DNA of 64,000 nt. Origin: CAIKZJ01 sp964626015 (GTDB lineage Bacteria > Bacteroidota > Ignavibacteria > Tepidaquicellales > Tepidaquicellaceae). Below the pieces are notes generated by a model. It searched no databases, had not been told where the DNA came from, and worked only from the letters and a program-made list of their open reading frames with translations. Position 1 is the stretch's first letter. Each line of letters opens with the position of its first letter. The stretch lies in contig CAZVCC010000001.1 in NCBI GenBank assembly GCA_964626015.1, forward strand, positions 77,369-141,368, written 5' to 3'. Positions 37,291 to 45,533 of the stretch are shown here, in pieces. The position numbers were made by a program, and so were the translations under genes.

Positions 37291-38142
37291 TCAATATTTT
37301 TTAATAATATCCTTTGCAGTCTTGATAATCTCAGTTCTAAGTGATTTAGGTTTAACAACTTTGCATTTGCTGCCCCAACCAAGTATCCAGGAAATAAATT
37401 CCCGGGATATTTTAAGTTCAGCCTGAAAAAGTATTCCTTTCTCAGTTTCAGTAATTTTTTGCTTATTAACGAAAACTCTGTTCTTGATATTAATACAGGA
37501 TTTATCAAAAAGCAATTCTACATTCTCTACAACGCCTGATTGATAAATCCCCCATGAGTCTTTAAGGAACTCGTACATTGTAGGAAGGTTTTTGTGTAAT
37601 GATTTGTCTGTAGTGAAGTTAATGTTTTGCATCTTTTCAATAAGATAAAACCTTATTTTTGAAATATCATCATTTTCGAGTCCTACAAGGATAAAAGAAC
37701 GGTTAGTTTTTAATAAGCCAACAGGTGTCACATTTCTTCTTAAAGTAATTTTTTTCTCATCTTTTTCATAATCGAATTCGATTTTTGATTTCTGGTTTAC
37801 AGACTTTACAATTTGTACAAAATATTTTAAAGTTTTATCTTTAAATATCTGTCTAATCACTTTTAAGTTTTTAATTGTATCAGTATCATTAAGAGCAAGA
37901 TATGTATTGATGAGTTTATTAAGCAGCTTCGTTGGTATTCTTTGATCAATCTTTAACCTTCTTTTTACTGAGTGTAGTGGGATACCAATTTCTCTAATCT
38001 TCGCAAAATCTCTTCGAACTGTCGTCAGGCTTTCAGATACTATTCGAGATATATCATTTTCGGAAAAGTAATTAGGATTTTCCAGAACTAAAGAAATAAT
38101 ATCTATCTGCCGTATTAATTCTTTAGAAATTTCTTTAGGCAT
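37291..38142 (-). CDS. WYL-domain transcriptional regulator
   Basis: A 283-residue regulator. The first 60 residues form a DeoR-type winged helix (NDISRIVSESLTTVRRDFAKIREIG shape), followed by a helical linker and a WYL-like sensor domain (about 130-200, VTPVGLLKTNRSFILVGLEN) and a C-terminal extension ending in an ILGWGSKCKVVKP segment. WYL regulators sense ligands or nucleic acids, sometimes DNA damage. It lies between fmt and the M1 peptidase on the minus strand. Targets are unknown. Confidence 0.82.
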   Translation of the reverse strand: MPKEISKELIRQIDIISLVLENPNYFSENDISRIVSESLTTVRRDFAKIREIGIPLHSVKRRLKIDQRIPTKLLNKLINTYLALNDTDTIKNLKVIRQIFKDKTLKYFVQIVKSVNQKSKIEFDYEKDEKKITLRRNVTPVGLLKTNRSFILVGLENDDISKIRFYLIEKMQNINFTTDKSLHKNLPTMYEFLKDSWGIYQSGVVENVELLFDKSCINIKNRVFVNKQKITETEKGILFQAELKISREFISWILGWGSKCKVVKPKSLRTEIIKTAKDIIKKY

Positions 38143-38234
38143 AAATTAGAATATAAAATCATAATATAAAAATAAATTATAATATAATTTATTGGAAACT
38201 GTTTTTGCAACAAAGATATTGGAAACTTCAAAAA

Positions 38235-39158
38235 TCATTTTGAGAATACAATTAAATCGTTAGACATTCCGTTAATGAAATCTTCAGCTTTCATCGCTTT
38301 TTTACCTTCGGGCTGGATAGTTAATATTTCAATATCATAGTCAATAGTTGAAACATAAAGTTTCTTATCGACAGGAAACAATGTTCCGGGTATTTTTGAT
38401 GACTTTATGTTACTCAATGAGCTTTTCAAAATTTTAAATAATTTCCCTTTACTTGTAGTATATGCTGCAGGAACTGGTGACAGACCTCTTATGAAATTGT
38501 GCAACGAAATCGAATCATTATTCCAGTCAATTATACAATCCTTTCTAAATATTTTTGGTGCTTTTGTTGCAATTGAATTATCTTGACTGATTAGTTTATA
38601 GGTTCCGTTTTTTACAATATTAATTGTATCGAGTACCACTTGTGCTCCCGCTTCTGACATTCTATAATATACATCTCCAAAAGTATCGTTTATGTTGATA
38701 GAAATTTCTTTCTGTAAAATTATACTGCCAGTATCAACGCTATCGTTAAGAAAGAAAGTGGTTATTCCGGAAATAGATTCTCCGTTCATAATGGCACGGT
38801 TTATTGGAGCAGCTCCCCTATATTTAGGGAGTAAAGATGCATGCAAATTAATAGACCCAAGATTGGGAATGGTAAAAATCTCCTTTGGAAGGATACGAAA
38901 AGCAATGATTACAATTATGTCAGGATTCAAACTTTTCAAATTGTAAATGAAATCTTTGTCCAGCAGGTTATCGGGCTGAAGTATGGGTATTTTGTACTCC
39001 AGAGCGAATTCTTTAACATCAGAATAATTTACTTTAAGTCCTCGCCCCTTTTTCTTATCCGGAATAGTAACAACTGCCGGTACTTCATAGTCACTTTGAA
39101 CGATTTTTCTGAAAGCAGGTATTCCAAAATCCGGCGAACCCATTAAAATTATTCGCAT
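38235..39158 (-). CDS. fmt: Methionyl-tRNA formyltransferase
   Basis: Formylates initiator Met-tRNA. The catalytic triad is visible as N104, H106 (SINLHASLLPKYRGAAP) and D142 (VDTGS). An N-terminal formyl-THF domain is followed by a C-terminal OB-like domain (about 205-307). The 307 residues are usual. It follows def by 12 bases on the same strand, the common def-fmt arrangement, so the deformylase and formyltransferase are made together. Confidence 0.97.
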   Translation of the reverse strand: MRIILMGSPDFGIPAFRKIVQSDYEVPAVVTIPDKKKGRGLKVNYSDVKEFALEYKIPILQPDNLLDKDFIYNLKSLNPDIIVIIAFRILPKEIFTIPNLGSINLHASLLPKYRGAAPINRAIMNGESISGITTFFLNDSVDTGSIILQKEISININDTFGDVYYRMSEAGAQVVLDTINIVKNGTYKLISQDNSIATKAPKIFRKDCIIDWNNDSISLHNFIRGLSPVPAAYTTSKGKLFKILKSSLSNIKSSKIPGTLFPVDKKLYVSTIDYDIEILTIQPEGKKAMKAEDFINGMSNDLIVFSK

Positions 39159-39170
39159 AATAATGAGAAT

Positions 39171-39734
39171 TTATTTTCCGTTAAAGATTGGATAGTTCGG
39201 AAATACTTTGTGTTTCTTAATTTTATTTAGTGATGTTTTAAGTTTCTTAAGTTCATCTTCGTCGAGATAATCAACAAAGAGTTTACCGTGCAGATGGTCG
39301 ATCTCATGTTGTATTACTCTTGCAAGCATACCTTCTGCCTCCAAAGTATTTTCTTTCAAATCAAAATCATTATACTTAACAAAAATCTTCTCAGGTCTAG
39401 TTACTTCAGCTCTTACTTCAGGAATACTAAGGCATCCTTCTTCAATTGTAATTGTTCCATGATTATCCGCAATAACAGGATTTATTAATGTTAAAGGTTT
39501 CATATGTTTATATTCATCAATACAAGATATATCAATGACGCAAACAGATTTATCTTCATTGACTTGAGGAGCAGCTAATCCTATACCTTCAGCATTAGCC
39601 ATAGTGAAAAACATATCCTGAACGAGTTTTACCAGATTTGCGTCAACTTTTTTAATTAACTTCGCTTCCTTACGAAGTATTTCCATACCATAAGTTGTAA
39701 TAGGAAGCTGTTCCGGAAAATTATTGAAATTCAT
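39171..39734 (-). CDS. def: Peptide deformylase
   Basis: Removes the formyl group from new proteins. All three motifs are present: GIGLAAPQ (50-57), EGCLSIP with metal-binding C101, and HEIDH with H143, E144 and H147. The 187-residue length is normal. The gene is first in the def-fmt pair. Confidence 0.97.
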   Translation of the reverse strand: MNFNNFPEQLPITTYGMEILRKEAKLIKKVDANLVKLVQDMFFTMANAEGIGLAAPQVNEDKSVCVIDISCIDEYKHMKPLTLINPVIADNHGTITIEEGCLSIPEVRAEVTRPEKIFVKYNDFDLKENTLEAEGMLARVIQHEIDHLHGKLFVDYLDEDELKKLKTSLNKIKKHKVFPNYPIFNGK

Positions 39735-39765
39735 ATAATATCAAACAAAAATATTTTAAAATCGT

Positions 39766-41295
39766 TTAATCTTTTCTAATGAACTCATAATACAAAGGGT
39801 CAACAAAGTCGGATGCTTTAATTTTCAAACTTCTTATCATTCCATTTTCAAAATTGACGGGTGCCAAACATCTGCCAATAACTAAATCATCAAATGTACA
39901 GATAAGTGTATCGTTTCTCCAATGAGCTAAAGTACCCTGTGTTTCAGGTCTTGATGATAATTTGAATAAATATTTATCACCGGATTTCGAAATATCGAGA
40001 TTTCCAGCTTGAATGTTGTAATATGATCCTTGCAAGTAATCCAATTTGAATTCTGGTTTGAGATTCGGGTCTTTTTGGCTGATAATTTCATCCCAAACAA
40101 TTTTATCGTAAGGCACACCATTTTTTGTATCGCTAGCAAACAATAAACTATCCCAGTTAAAAACCTCTTTCTTCAATGCATAATCAAACAATTGGAACAT
40201 TAATGATGTAATAACTTCATTTTGGTCATTATTTGTAAGAATAACGAGTCCGAATTTCTTTTCCGGAAGAAATGCAGTACGAGAAAGCATACCATCGTAG
40301 CCACCGGAATGTTCCATGTATAGTTCGCCTTTGTAATCTGCTATTCCCCATCCGAGACCATACGTATTAAAATGACGGTTAGTAATTCTACCCATACCAT
40401 GAGATGGAGATGGGATTATGTTATATGGAATGTGAGTACTAAGAATAAGTTTTTTGGAAAAGATTTCATTACCGTTAAACATTCCTAAATTAATTTGCAT
40501 AGACACCCATTTTGCCATATCATTCGCTGATGATATTAATCCACCGGCAGCAGCAATGTTATCAATATTTCTCCATGGAACTGGAACCATTTTATATTCG
40601 TAATTAAAAGTATGAGGAGCAGCTACATTATCAAAGTTTTTCAATTGTGATACACTAGTAAGAGTGCTGTTCATTTCAAGTGGTTTGAGGATATTTTCCT
40701 GAACGAATTCTCCCCAGCTTTTACCGGTCAATATTTTCATTACTTCTGCGGCAATTGTATAACCCGCATTAAAATAGCCATATCCGCTTCTGAAATCGAA
40801 TACAGGTTTTAAGTATTGAAGCTTATTAATAAGTTCTTTCTCAGAATAAATTGTACCCCAGGTAATAAAGTCGCCGTGAAATGTCCCGATGCCGATACGA
40901 TGTGTGAGAACGTCTTTAATCGTTAAAAGATTTGTTGGTACGTTTTCGTATAATTTTATATCAGGTATATAATCACTTACCTTATCGTCGAGCTTCAGAA
41001 TTCCATCGCGTTCAAGAATTGCTATAGAAAGTCCGGTAAATGCCTTAGAGTTAGAAGCAATAGCAAATAGTGTATTTTGGTCAACCGAGCTCTGGTTACC
41101 GATTTTTTTAACACCATAACCCTTTAAATGTGTTACCTTTCCATCTTCAATAACCGCAACTGACATTCCGGGAATATTCCATCTCAACATTGATTCCTCG
41201 ATGTATTCATCAATATTTTTACCTAAAAGCTTTATCTGTGAAAAAATCTGGCATGGGATTAAGAAGAACAGCAAAGATAATATTAGTTTTTTCAT
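39766..41295 (-). CDS. Exported serine hydrolase, beta-lactamase fold (class C/D-like)
   Basis: A 509-residue protein with a signal peptide (about 1-19). The active motifs are S81-x-x-K84 (SNSK), Y174-x-N176 (YFN) and a HSGG near 325. The last 100 residues resemble the extra C-terminal domain (DUF3471 type) common in this family. Such enzymes may be esterases, peptidases or true beta-lactamases; no evidence favours antibiotic resistance. It is transcribed alone on the minus strand, upstream of def, and diverges from the EF-G paralogue. Confidence 0.88.
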   Translation of the reverse strand: MKKLILSLLFFLIPCQIFSQIKLLGKNIDEYIEESMLRWNIPGMSVAVIEDGKVTHLKGYGVKKIGNQSSVDQNTLFAIASNSKAFTGLSIAILERDGILKLDDKVSDYIPDIKLYENVPTNLLTIKDVLTHRIGIGTFHGDFITWGTIYSEKELINKLQYLKPVFDFRSGYGYFNAGYTIAAEVMKILTGKSWGEFVQENILKPLEMNSTLTSVSQLKNFDNVAAPHTFNYEYKMVPVPWRNIDNIAAAGGLISSANDMAKWVSMQINLGMFNGNEIFSKKLILSTHIPYNIIPSPSHGMGRITNRHFNTYGLGWGIADYKGELYMEHSGGYDGMLSRTAFLPEKKFGLVILTNNDQNEVITSLMFQLFDYALKKEVFNWDSLLFASDTKNGVPYDKIVWDEIISQKDPNLKPEFKLDYLQGSYYNIQAGNLDISKSGDKYLFKLSSRPETQGTLAHWRNDTLICTFDDLVIGRCLAPVNFENGMIRSLKIKASDFVDPLYYEFIRKD

Positions 41296-41443
41296 AATAA
41301 TGATAATTTTCTTAAAATTAATAATATTATAGATTATTTAAAAGTGGCTTTAAAATCACTTGCATAATTGCTATTTTAAACGTTTATATAATTTGGAATT
41401 TTTGAATAACTTTTAAAATAAGCAAGCAAGGAGCTAATTTCTT

Positions 41444-43555
41444 ATGCCTGATTATAAATCGGAACAAATTAGAAATATTACCGTAATAGGTCACGGTGGA
41501 TGCGGAAAGACAATACTTACAGAAGGAATCCTTCATTCAGCGGGTGTTACGAACAGATTCGGAAAAATTGAAGAAGGAAACACAGTTAGCGATTATCATA
41601 AAGATGAAATCGAAAAGCAGATGTCGATTAACTCTGCTCTAATGAACTGTTTTTGGAAAAAAAGTGATGGAGAAAAAGTTAAGTTTAATATTATCGACAC
41701 TCCGGGATTTATGGATTTTATCGGAGAGGTGAAATCTTCTCTTAGAGTTACTGAAACAGCATTGATGGTTGTTGATTCATTCAAGGGTATTGAGGTAGGT
41801 ACAGAATCATCATTTAAATTTACAAAAGAATTTCACAATAATATAATTTTTGTAATAAATAAACTTGATACAGAAAATGCTGTTTTTGAAGATACAGTAA
41901 ACCAACTTGTTGAGAGTTTTGGTCCGCAGGTAGCAGTTGCTGCGTTTCCGGTAAATCATGGTCTTGGATTTAATTCAGTTGTTGATGTAATTAAAATGAA
42001 GATGTATAAGTTTTCTACTGATGGCAAAGGAGACTATACGATTGAGGATATTCCTGCAAATCTAAAAGACAAAGCGGATGAATATCATCAGAAACTTATT
42101 GAAGCTATAGCATCTGAAGATGATGCACTAATGGAGAAATTTTTTGAGTCAGGTTCGCTTTCTGAGACTGAGATAGCAGAAGGACTAAAGATAGGATTGA
42201 AGGACAGGATGCTATTTCCAGTATTTTGTACTTCAGCAACAACTAATGTAGGTGTAAAACCGCTAATGGATTTCATAGCTGATTATACAGAATCTCCGAC
42301 GGACAGACCCGCAGAAAAAGGACATAAACCTAATAGTGAAGAAATTGTTGAAGTTAAACCAGATGTAAACGGACAGCCAGTATTATTCATATTTAAGACT
42401 ATTTCGGAAAAGAACATTGGTGAACTTTCATTTTTTAGAGTTTATTCAGGTAAAGTATCACCGGGGATGGATTTAATAAATGAAGCAACAGGTAAATCGG
42501 AGAGGCTTGCACAAACATACACAATGAACGGCAAAGACAGGAAGGAAATCTCAGAAGTGATAACGGGTGATTTTGCCGGTGTTGTAAAACTTAAAGATTC
42601 GCATACGAACAATACACTATGTTCAAAATCTTATCCCGTTGTACTGGAATCTATAAAATTCCCTCTTCCAAATATGTCGCTTGCAATAGCATCTGCCAGA
42701 AAGGGAGAAGAAGATAAACTTGGTCAAGCTTTACATTCATTCCATGAAGAAGATCCAACATTTGTTATGAATTATGACCCTGAAATAAGTCAGACGATTA
42801 TTCATGGACAAGGGGAGATTCACATTAATACGATTATTAACAGAATGAAAGCAAAGTACGGACTTGATGTAGTACTAACGGAACCAAAAATCCCGTATAA
42901 AGAAACGATTAAAAGAAAAGCTAATGATGTTGAGTACAGACACAAGAAACAAACCGGTGGTAAAGGACAATTTGGGCATGTTGTAATAAATGTAGAACCT
43001 AAACCTAGAGGAGAAGGGTTTGAATTTGTTGATGCAATTGTTGGTGGTGTTATACCGGGAAGGTTTATTCCGGCTGTCGAAAAGGGAATTATAGAAACGA
43101 TGGCATCGGGTGTTCTGATTGGCTGCAAAGTTATTGACGTGAAGGTGACGCTCCATTTTGGTTCATTTCATAATGTAGATTCAGATGAATTGTCGTTTAA
43201 ACTTGCTGCATCACAAGCATTCCGAAAAGGATTCAAAGATGCAAGTCCTGTTATACTCGAACCTGTCTATGAAGTTGATATCTACTTCCCTGAAGAATTT
43301 ATGGGTGCTGTCTCAGGGGATGTCTCATCCCGCAGAGGTAAGATTCTTGGAATGGAATCTGAAGGAAGACTTCAGGTTATTAAATGTCATATCCCGCTTT
43401 CTGAAATGAGCGGTTATTCTTCAAAGCTACGTTCGTTTACGCAGGGTCGCGGTTCATACACGAGAAAATTTTCTCACTATGAAGAGGTACCAAAAGAAGT
43501 TGAAACAAAGATAATAGCAGACTACGAAAAGAAGAGAGCGGAAGAACAGAAGTAA
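41444..43555 (+). CDS. Elongation factor G-like GTPase (EF-G paralogue)
   Basis: The 703-residue protein has the five domains of EF-G, but its G1 motif is GHGGCGKT (16-23) where translating EF-G has AHxDxGKTT. DTPG is at 85-88 and NKLD at 139-142. Later domains carry the QTGGKGQFGHV and EEFMGAVSGDVSSRRG blocks of EF-G domains IV and V. This class is called EF-G2 or EF-G-like in other bacteria; its job is unclear and it often lacks full translocase activity. A good ribosome site AAGGAG (41428-41433) stands ten bases before the start. No ribosomal protein or tuf gene is nearby. Confidence 0.93.
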   Translation: MPDYKSEQIRNITVIGHGGCGKTILTEGILHSAGVTNRFGKIEEGNTVSDYHKDEIEKQMSINSALMNCFWKKSDGEKVKFNIIDTPGFMDFIGEVKSSLRVTETALMVVDSFKGIEVGTESSFKFTKEFHNNIIFVINKLDTENAVFEDTVNQLVESFGPQVAVAAFPVNHGLGFNSVVDVIKMKMYKFSTDGKGDYTIEDIPANLKDKADEYHQKLIEAIASEDDALMEKFFESGSLSETEIAEGLKIGLKDRMLFPVFCTSATTNVGVKPLMDFIADYTESPTDRPAEKGHKPNSEEIVEVKPDVNGQPVLFIFKTISEKNIGELSFFRVYSGKVSPGMDLINEATGKSERLAQTYTMNGKDRKEISEVITGDFAGVVKLKDSHTNNTLCSKSYPVVLESIKFPLPNMSLAIASARKGEEDKLGQALHSFHEEDPTFVMNYDPEISQTIIHGQGEIHINTIINRMKAKYGLDVVLTEPKIPYKETIKRKANDVEYRHKKQTGGKGQFGHVVINVEPKPRGEGFEFVDAIVGGVIPGRFIPAVEKGIIETMASGVLIGCKVIDVKVTLHFGSFHNVDSDELSFKLAASQAFRKGFKDASPVILEPVYEVDIYFPEEFMGAVSGDVSSRRGKILGMESEGRLQVIKCHIPLSEMSGYSSKLRSFTQGRGSYTRKFSHYEEVPKEVETKIIADYEKKRAEEQK

Positions 43556-43575
43556 CACTCTTATTAAATTTTAAT

Positions 43576-43603
43576 AAAAAGGCTGATTCAATCAGCCTTT
43601 TTT
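43576..43603. terminator. Bidirectional terminator after the EF-G paralogue
   Basis: A GGCTGAT/ATCAGCC stem (43581-43587 with 43591-43597) is flanked by five A residues on the left and six T residues on the right. It can end transcription from both the EF-G-like gene and the convergent cupin gene. Confidence 0.88.
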
Positions 43604-43645
43604 ATTACAGCAAATTATTTTCTTTTGATTTATATATAAGTTTTA

Positions 43646-44146
43646 TTATCTGGAAAATTTTGTTATGATATCTTTTTGCTGCGGAAATAAATTAATAAGA
43701 TCATTTCTTGAGCAAAGAATAAAATCATTATACTCGAAACCTGGAGCTACAGTGCAACCTACCAGTGCATAAGAGGACTTATCTTCCACTTCAGCGCAAA
43801 AGTAAGAACCTGCTTTTACAAGATACTGGTAAACGTCTCCACTTTCATGACTCCGGCCTAAACGTACTGTTTTCAGAATACCATTTTTTTCTATTGAATG
43901 AAGTAATATTGATGTACCTTCGTAGAAATGCCAGATTTCATCCGATTTCAAAACATGAAATGCAGAGAAATCATTCCCTTCGAGCATGAAATATATTGAA
44001 GTATATAGAACATGATTTCCCTCATATCTCTCCGGTAGTCCTGAGGAAATATCATCATCAGAACGGAACATTTCAGCGAAGTATCCGCCTTCCGGGTGTT
44101 TTGTGAGATTAAATCTTTGAATTATTTCTTTAGGTGCCGGTACCAT
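43646..44146 (-). CDS. Cupin-fold protein (DUF985 / cupin_5)
   Basis: A 166-residue protein of the cupin_5 (DUF985) family. It starts with an IIQRFNLTKHPEGGYFAE stretch and has the IYFMLEGNDFSAFHVLKSDEIWHFYEG core, with the histidines and glutamates of a metal or sugar pocket, and ends with CTVAPGFEYNDFIL. Members bind small ligands, but few have known functions. It lies in a short minus-strand pair with the DUF393 gene, with a spacer of about 30 bases. Confidence 0.88.
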   Translation of the reverse strand: MVPAPKEIIQRFNLTKHPEGGYFAEMFRSDDDISSGLPERYEGNHVLYTSIYFMLEGNDFSAFHVLKSDEIWHFYEGTSILLHSIEKNGILKTVRLGRSHESGDVYQYLVKAGSYFCAEVEDKSSYALVGCTVAPGFEYNDFILCSRNDLINLFPQQKDIITKFSR

Positions 44147-44175
44147 TTCAGTATAATTTAAATTTACATTAATTT

Positions 44176-44595
44176 TCAGTTTATGAATTTATCCCGTTCT
44201 TCATTAGATGGTAATCTGCAAGAATCTCTTTTACCGAACCATTTGTAACGATTTCGTGCGACAATATCATACAGGTAATTTCTAATAAATGGAGGAACAA
44301 TGATTAAAATATACAACAAATTGTAAGGAAAACTCAGATGCCTTGCAATACGCAAGGCAGCGCTCGAGCGGGTGTAATAAGCATTACCGTCGGTTAATAT
44401 CAAAGATGCGAAAGTATCAACGGGTAAATTGAATTTACGAAGAGTTTCTTTTCCAAATAAAGACTGCAGTGAAGAAAATTTAAACATATTCTTTTTATCA
44501 TTATCGATAATAAAGTTTACTGAAGAATTGCAGAAATTGCATATACCATCAAAAAGAATAACATATTCGTTTTTTACCTTTTTAAAATCAGACAA
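44176..44595 (-). CDS. DCC-family thiol-disulfide protein (DUF393)
   Basis: A 139-residue protein with the DGICNFCN motif near its start, the CxxC redox site of the DCC family (DUF393). The rest has the family's RHLSFPYNLLYILIIVPPFIRNYLYDIVA hydrophobic helix and a YKWFGKRDSC segment. It is related to thioredoxin-fold oxidoreductases and may be membrane-associated. It is the upstream neighbour of the cupin gene and diverges from the gene at 44.7 kb. Confidence 0.9.
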   Translation of the reverse strand: MSDFKKVKNEYVILFDGICNFCNSSVNFIIDNDKKNMFKFSSLQSLFGKETLRKFNLPVDTFASLILTDGNAYYTRSSAALRIARHLSFPYNLLYILIIVPPFIRNYLYDIVARNRYKWFGKRDSCRLPSNEERDKFIN

Positions 44596-44670
44596 AATAA
44601 ATTTGTGTATTATTGTAATTAAATTGAGTATCTTATATTACATTTTAACAAAAACTTAAATTAAAAAGTT

Positions 44671-45303
44671 ATGAAAATTAAGAATTTATTCTACCTGTTT
44701 GCTGTAACTATTTTATCTTTAAGCTTTATGACATGCGACGCTTATGGGAAAAAAGATGAAATTCAACCTGAGAAAGAAAATATTTCCATTTACAAAAATA
44801 CTACCTTTCATATTATATATGAAATAACAGATGAAAAGGGAGAAGGAACTCTTGATATGTTTGTAAAGGGCAAAAATGCCAAGGTTGATATAAAAACCAA
44901 AGAAAACGGTCAGGATGTAAGTACGCTTATGTACATAAAAGACGGAATGATGTACATGATAATGGATATGATGGATAAGAAGATAGGAATTAAGATGGAT
45001 GTATCAAAAGATGAAAACTTCCAGAAAGATTTTGCGAAACTTTATGATGCAAAGGTACATCTTAAGGATTATACAAAGGTAGGGAGTGAAGATGTACTTG
45101 GCTATAAATGTGATATTTTCATAAAAGGCGCAGAGAAGATTTGGATTTATACGGACATGATAGCATTAAAATTTACTGACGGTAAATCAACATTGGAGGC
45201 AAAAGAATTTGAACCAGATGCAAAATTAGCCGATGATTTCTTTGACCCGCCAAAAGATATTGAATTTAAATCTATGGATGATTTGAAAAATCTGGGACAA
45301 TAA
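44671..45303 (+). CDS. Exported protein with LolA-like/DUF4412-style domain
   Basis: A 210-residue protein with an N-terminal hydrophobic segment followed by SFMTCD, which may be a weak lipobox (Cys22). The body is a beta-rich domain (GEGTLDMFVKGKNAKVDI, YIKDGMMYMIMD, VLGYKCDIFIKG) that looks like the lipoprotein-carrier fold seen in DUF4412 proteins, where the repeated phrase about a metal-like or lipid-like pocket is often found. It ends with an acidic tail. The fold call is from the residue pattern only. It has its own strong terminator. Confidence 0.6.
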   Translation: MKIKNLFYLFAVTILSLSFMTCDAYGKKDEIQPEKENISIYKNTTFHIIYEITDEKGEGTLDMFVKGKNAKVDIKTKENGQDVSTLMYIKDGMMYMIMDMMDKKIGIKMDVSKDENFQKDFAKLYDAKVHLKDYTKVGSEDVLGYKCDIFIKGAEKIWIYTDMIALKFTDGKSTLEAKEFEPDAKLADDFFDPPKDIEFKSMDDLKNLGQ

Positions 45304-45329
45304 AGATTATTCTTAACTACACTATTTAT

Positions 45330-45360
45330 AAGGGTTTAAGGGCTGTCTTAAACCCTTTTT
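45330..45360 (+). terminator. Intrinsic terminator after the LolA-like gene
   Basis: An 11-bp stem (45330-45340 with 45347-45357) closes the loop GGCTGT and is followed by T residues. It separates the exported protein gene from tRNA-Ala and gyrA. Confidence 0.9.
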
Positions 45361-45375
45361 GTATTTATAATATCA

Positions 45376-45404
45376 TTGAGAAAGAGCTCTAATTTTCGTA
45401 TTTT
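45376..45404 (+). promoter_or_regulatory. Candidate promoter of tRNA-Ala
   Basis: TTGAGA (45376-45381) and TATTTT (45399-45404) are separated by 17 bases, and the tRNA begins 12 bases later. The match is 5/6 and 4/6 to the sigma-70 type consensus. It sits just after a terminator, which supports a new start of transcription here. Base patterns alone do not prove use. Confidence 0.35.
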
Positions 45405-45416
45405 ACAGATTGTTAC

Positions 45417-45489
45417 GGGGGTATAGCTCAGCTGGTAGAGCACTTCGTTCGCAACGAAGGGGTCAGGAGTTCGAATCTCCTTATCTCCA
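45417..45489 (+). tRNA. tRNA-Ala (anticodon CGC)
   Basis: A standard 73-base cloverleaf: acceptor GGGGGTA with TATCTCC, D arm GCTC/GAGC, anticodon stem CTTCG/CGAAG with loop TTCGCAA giving anticodon CGC, T arm AGGAG/CTCCT with TTCGAAT. The G3-U70 wobble pair, the main identity mark of alanine tRNAs, is present. CCA is not encoded. It lies 45 bases before gyrA. Confidence 0.95.
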
Positions 45490-45533
45490 CTTTTAAAAAA
45501 TTTCCTTTAGAGATATTCAAAAATAAAGCATAA

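Noticed and set aside
39766..41295. Antibiotic-resistance beta-lactamase
   Set aside because: The motifs and C-terminal extension fit the general serine-hydrolase family; nothing points to drug hydrolysis.
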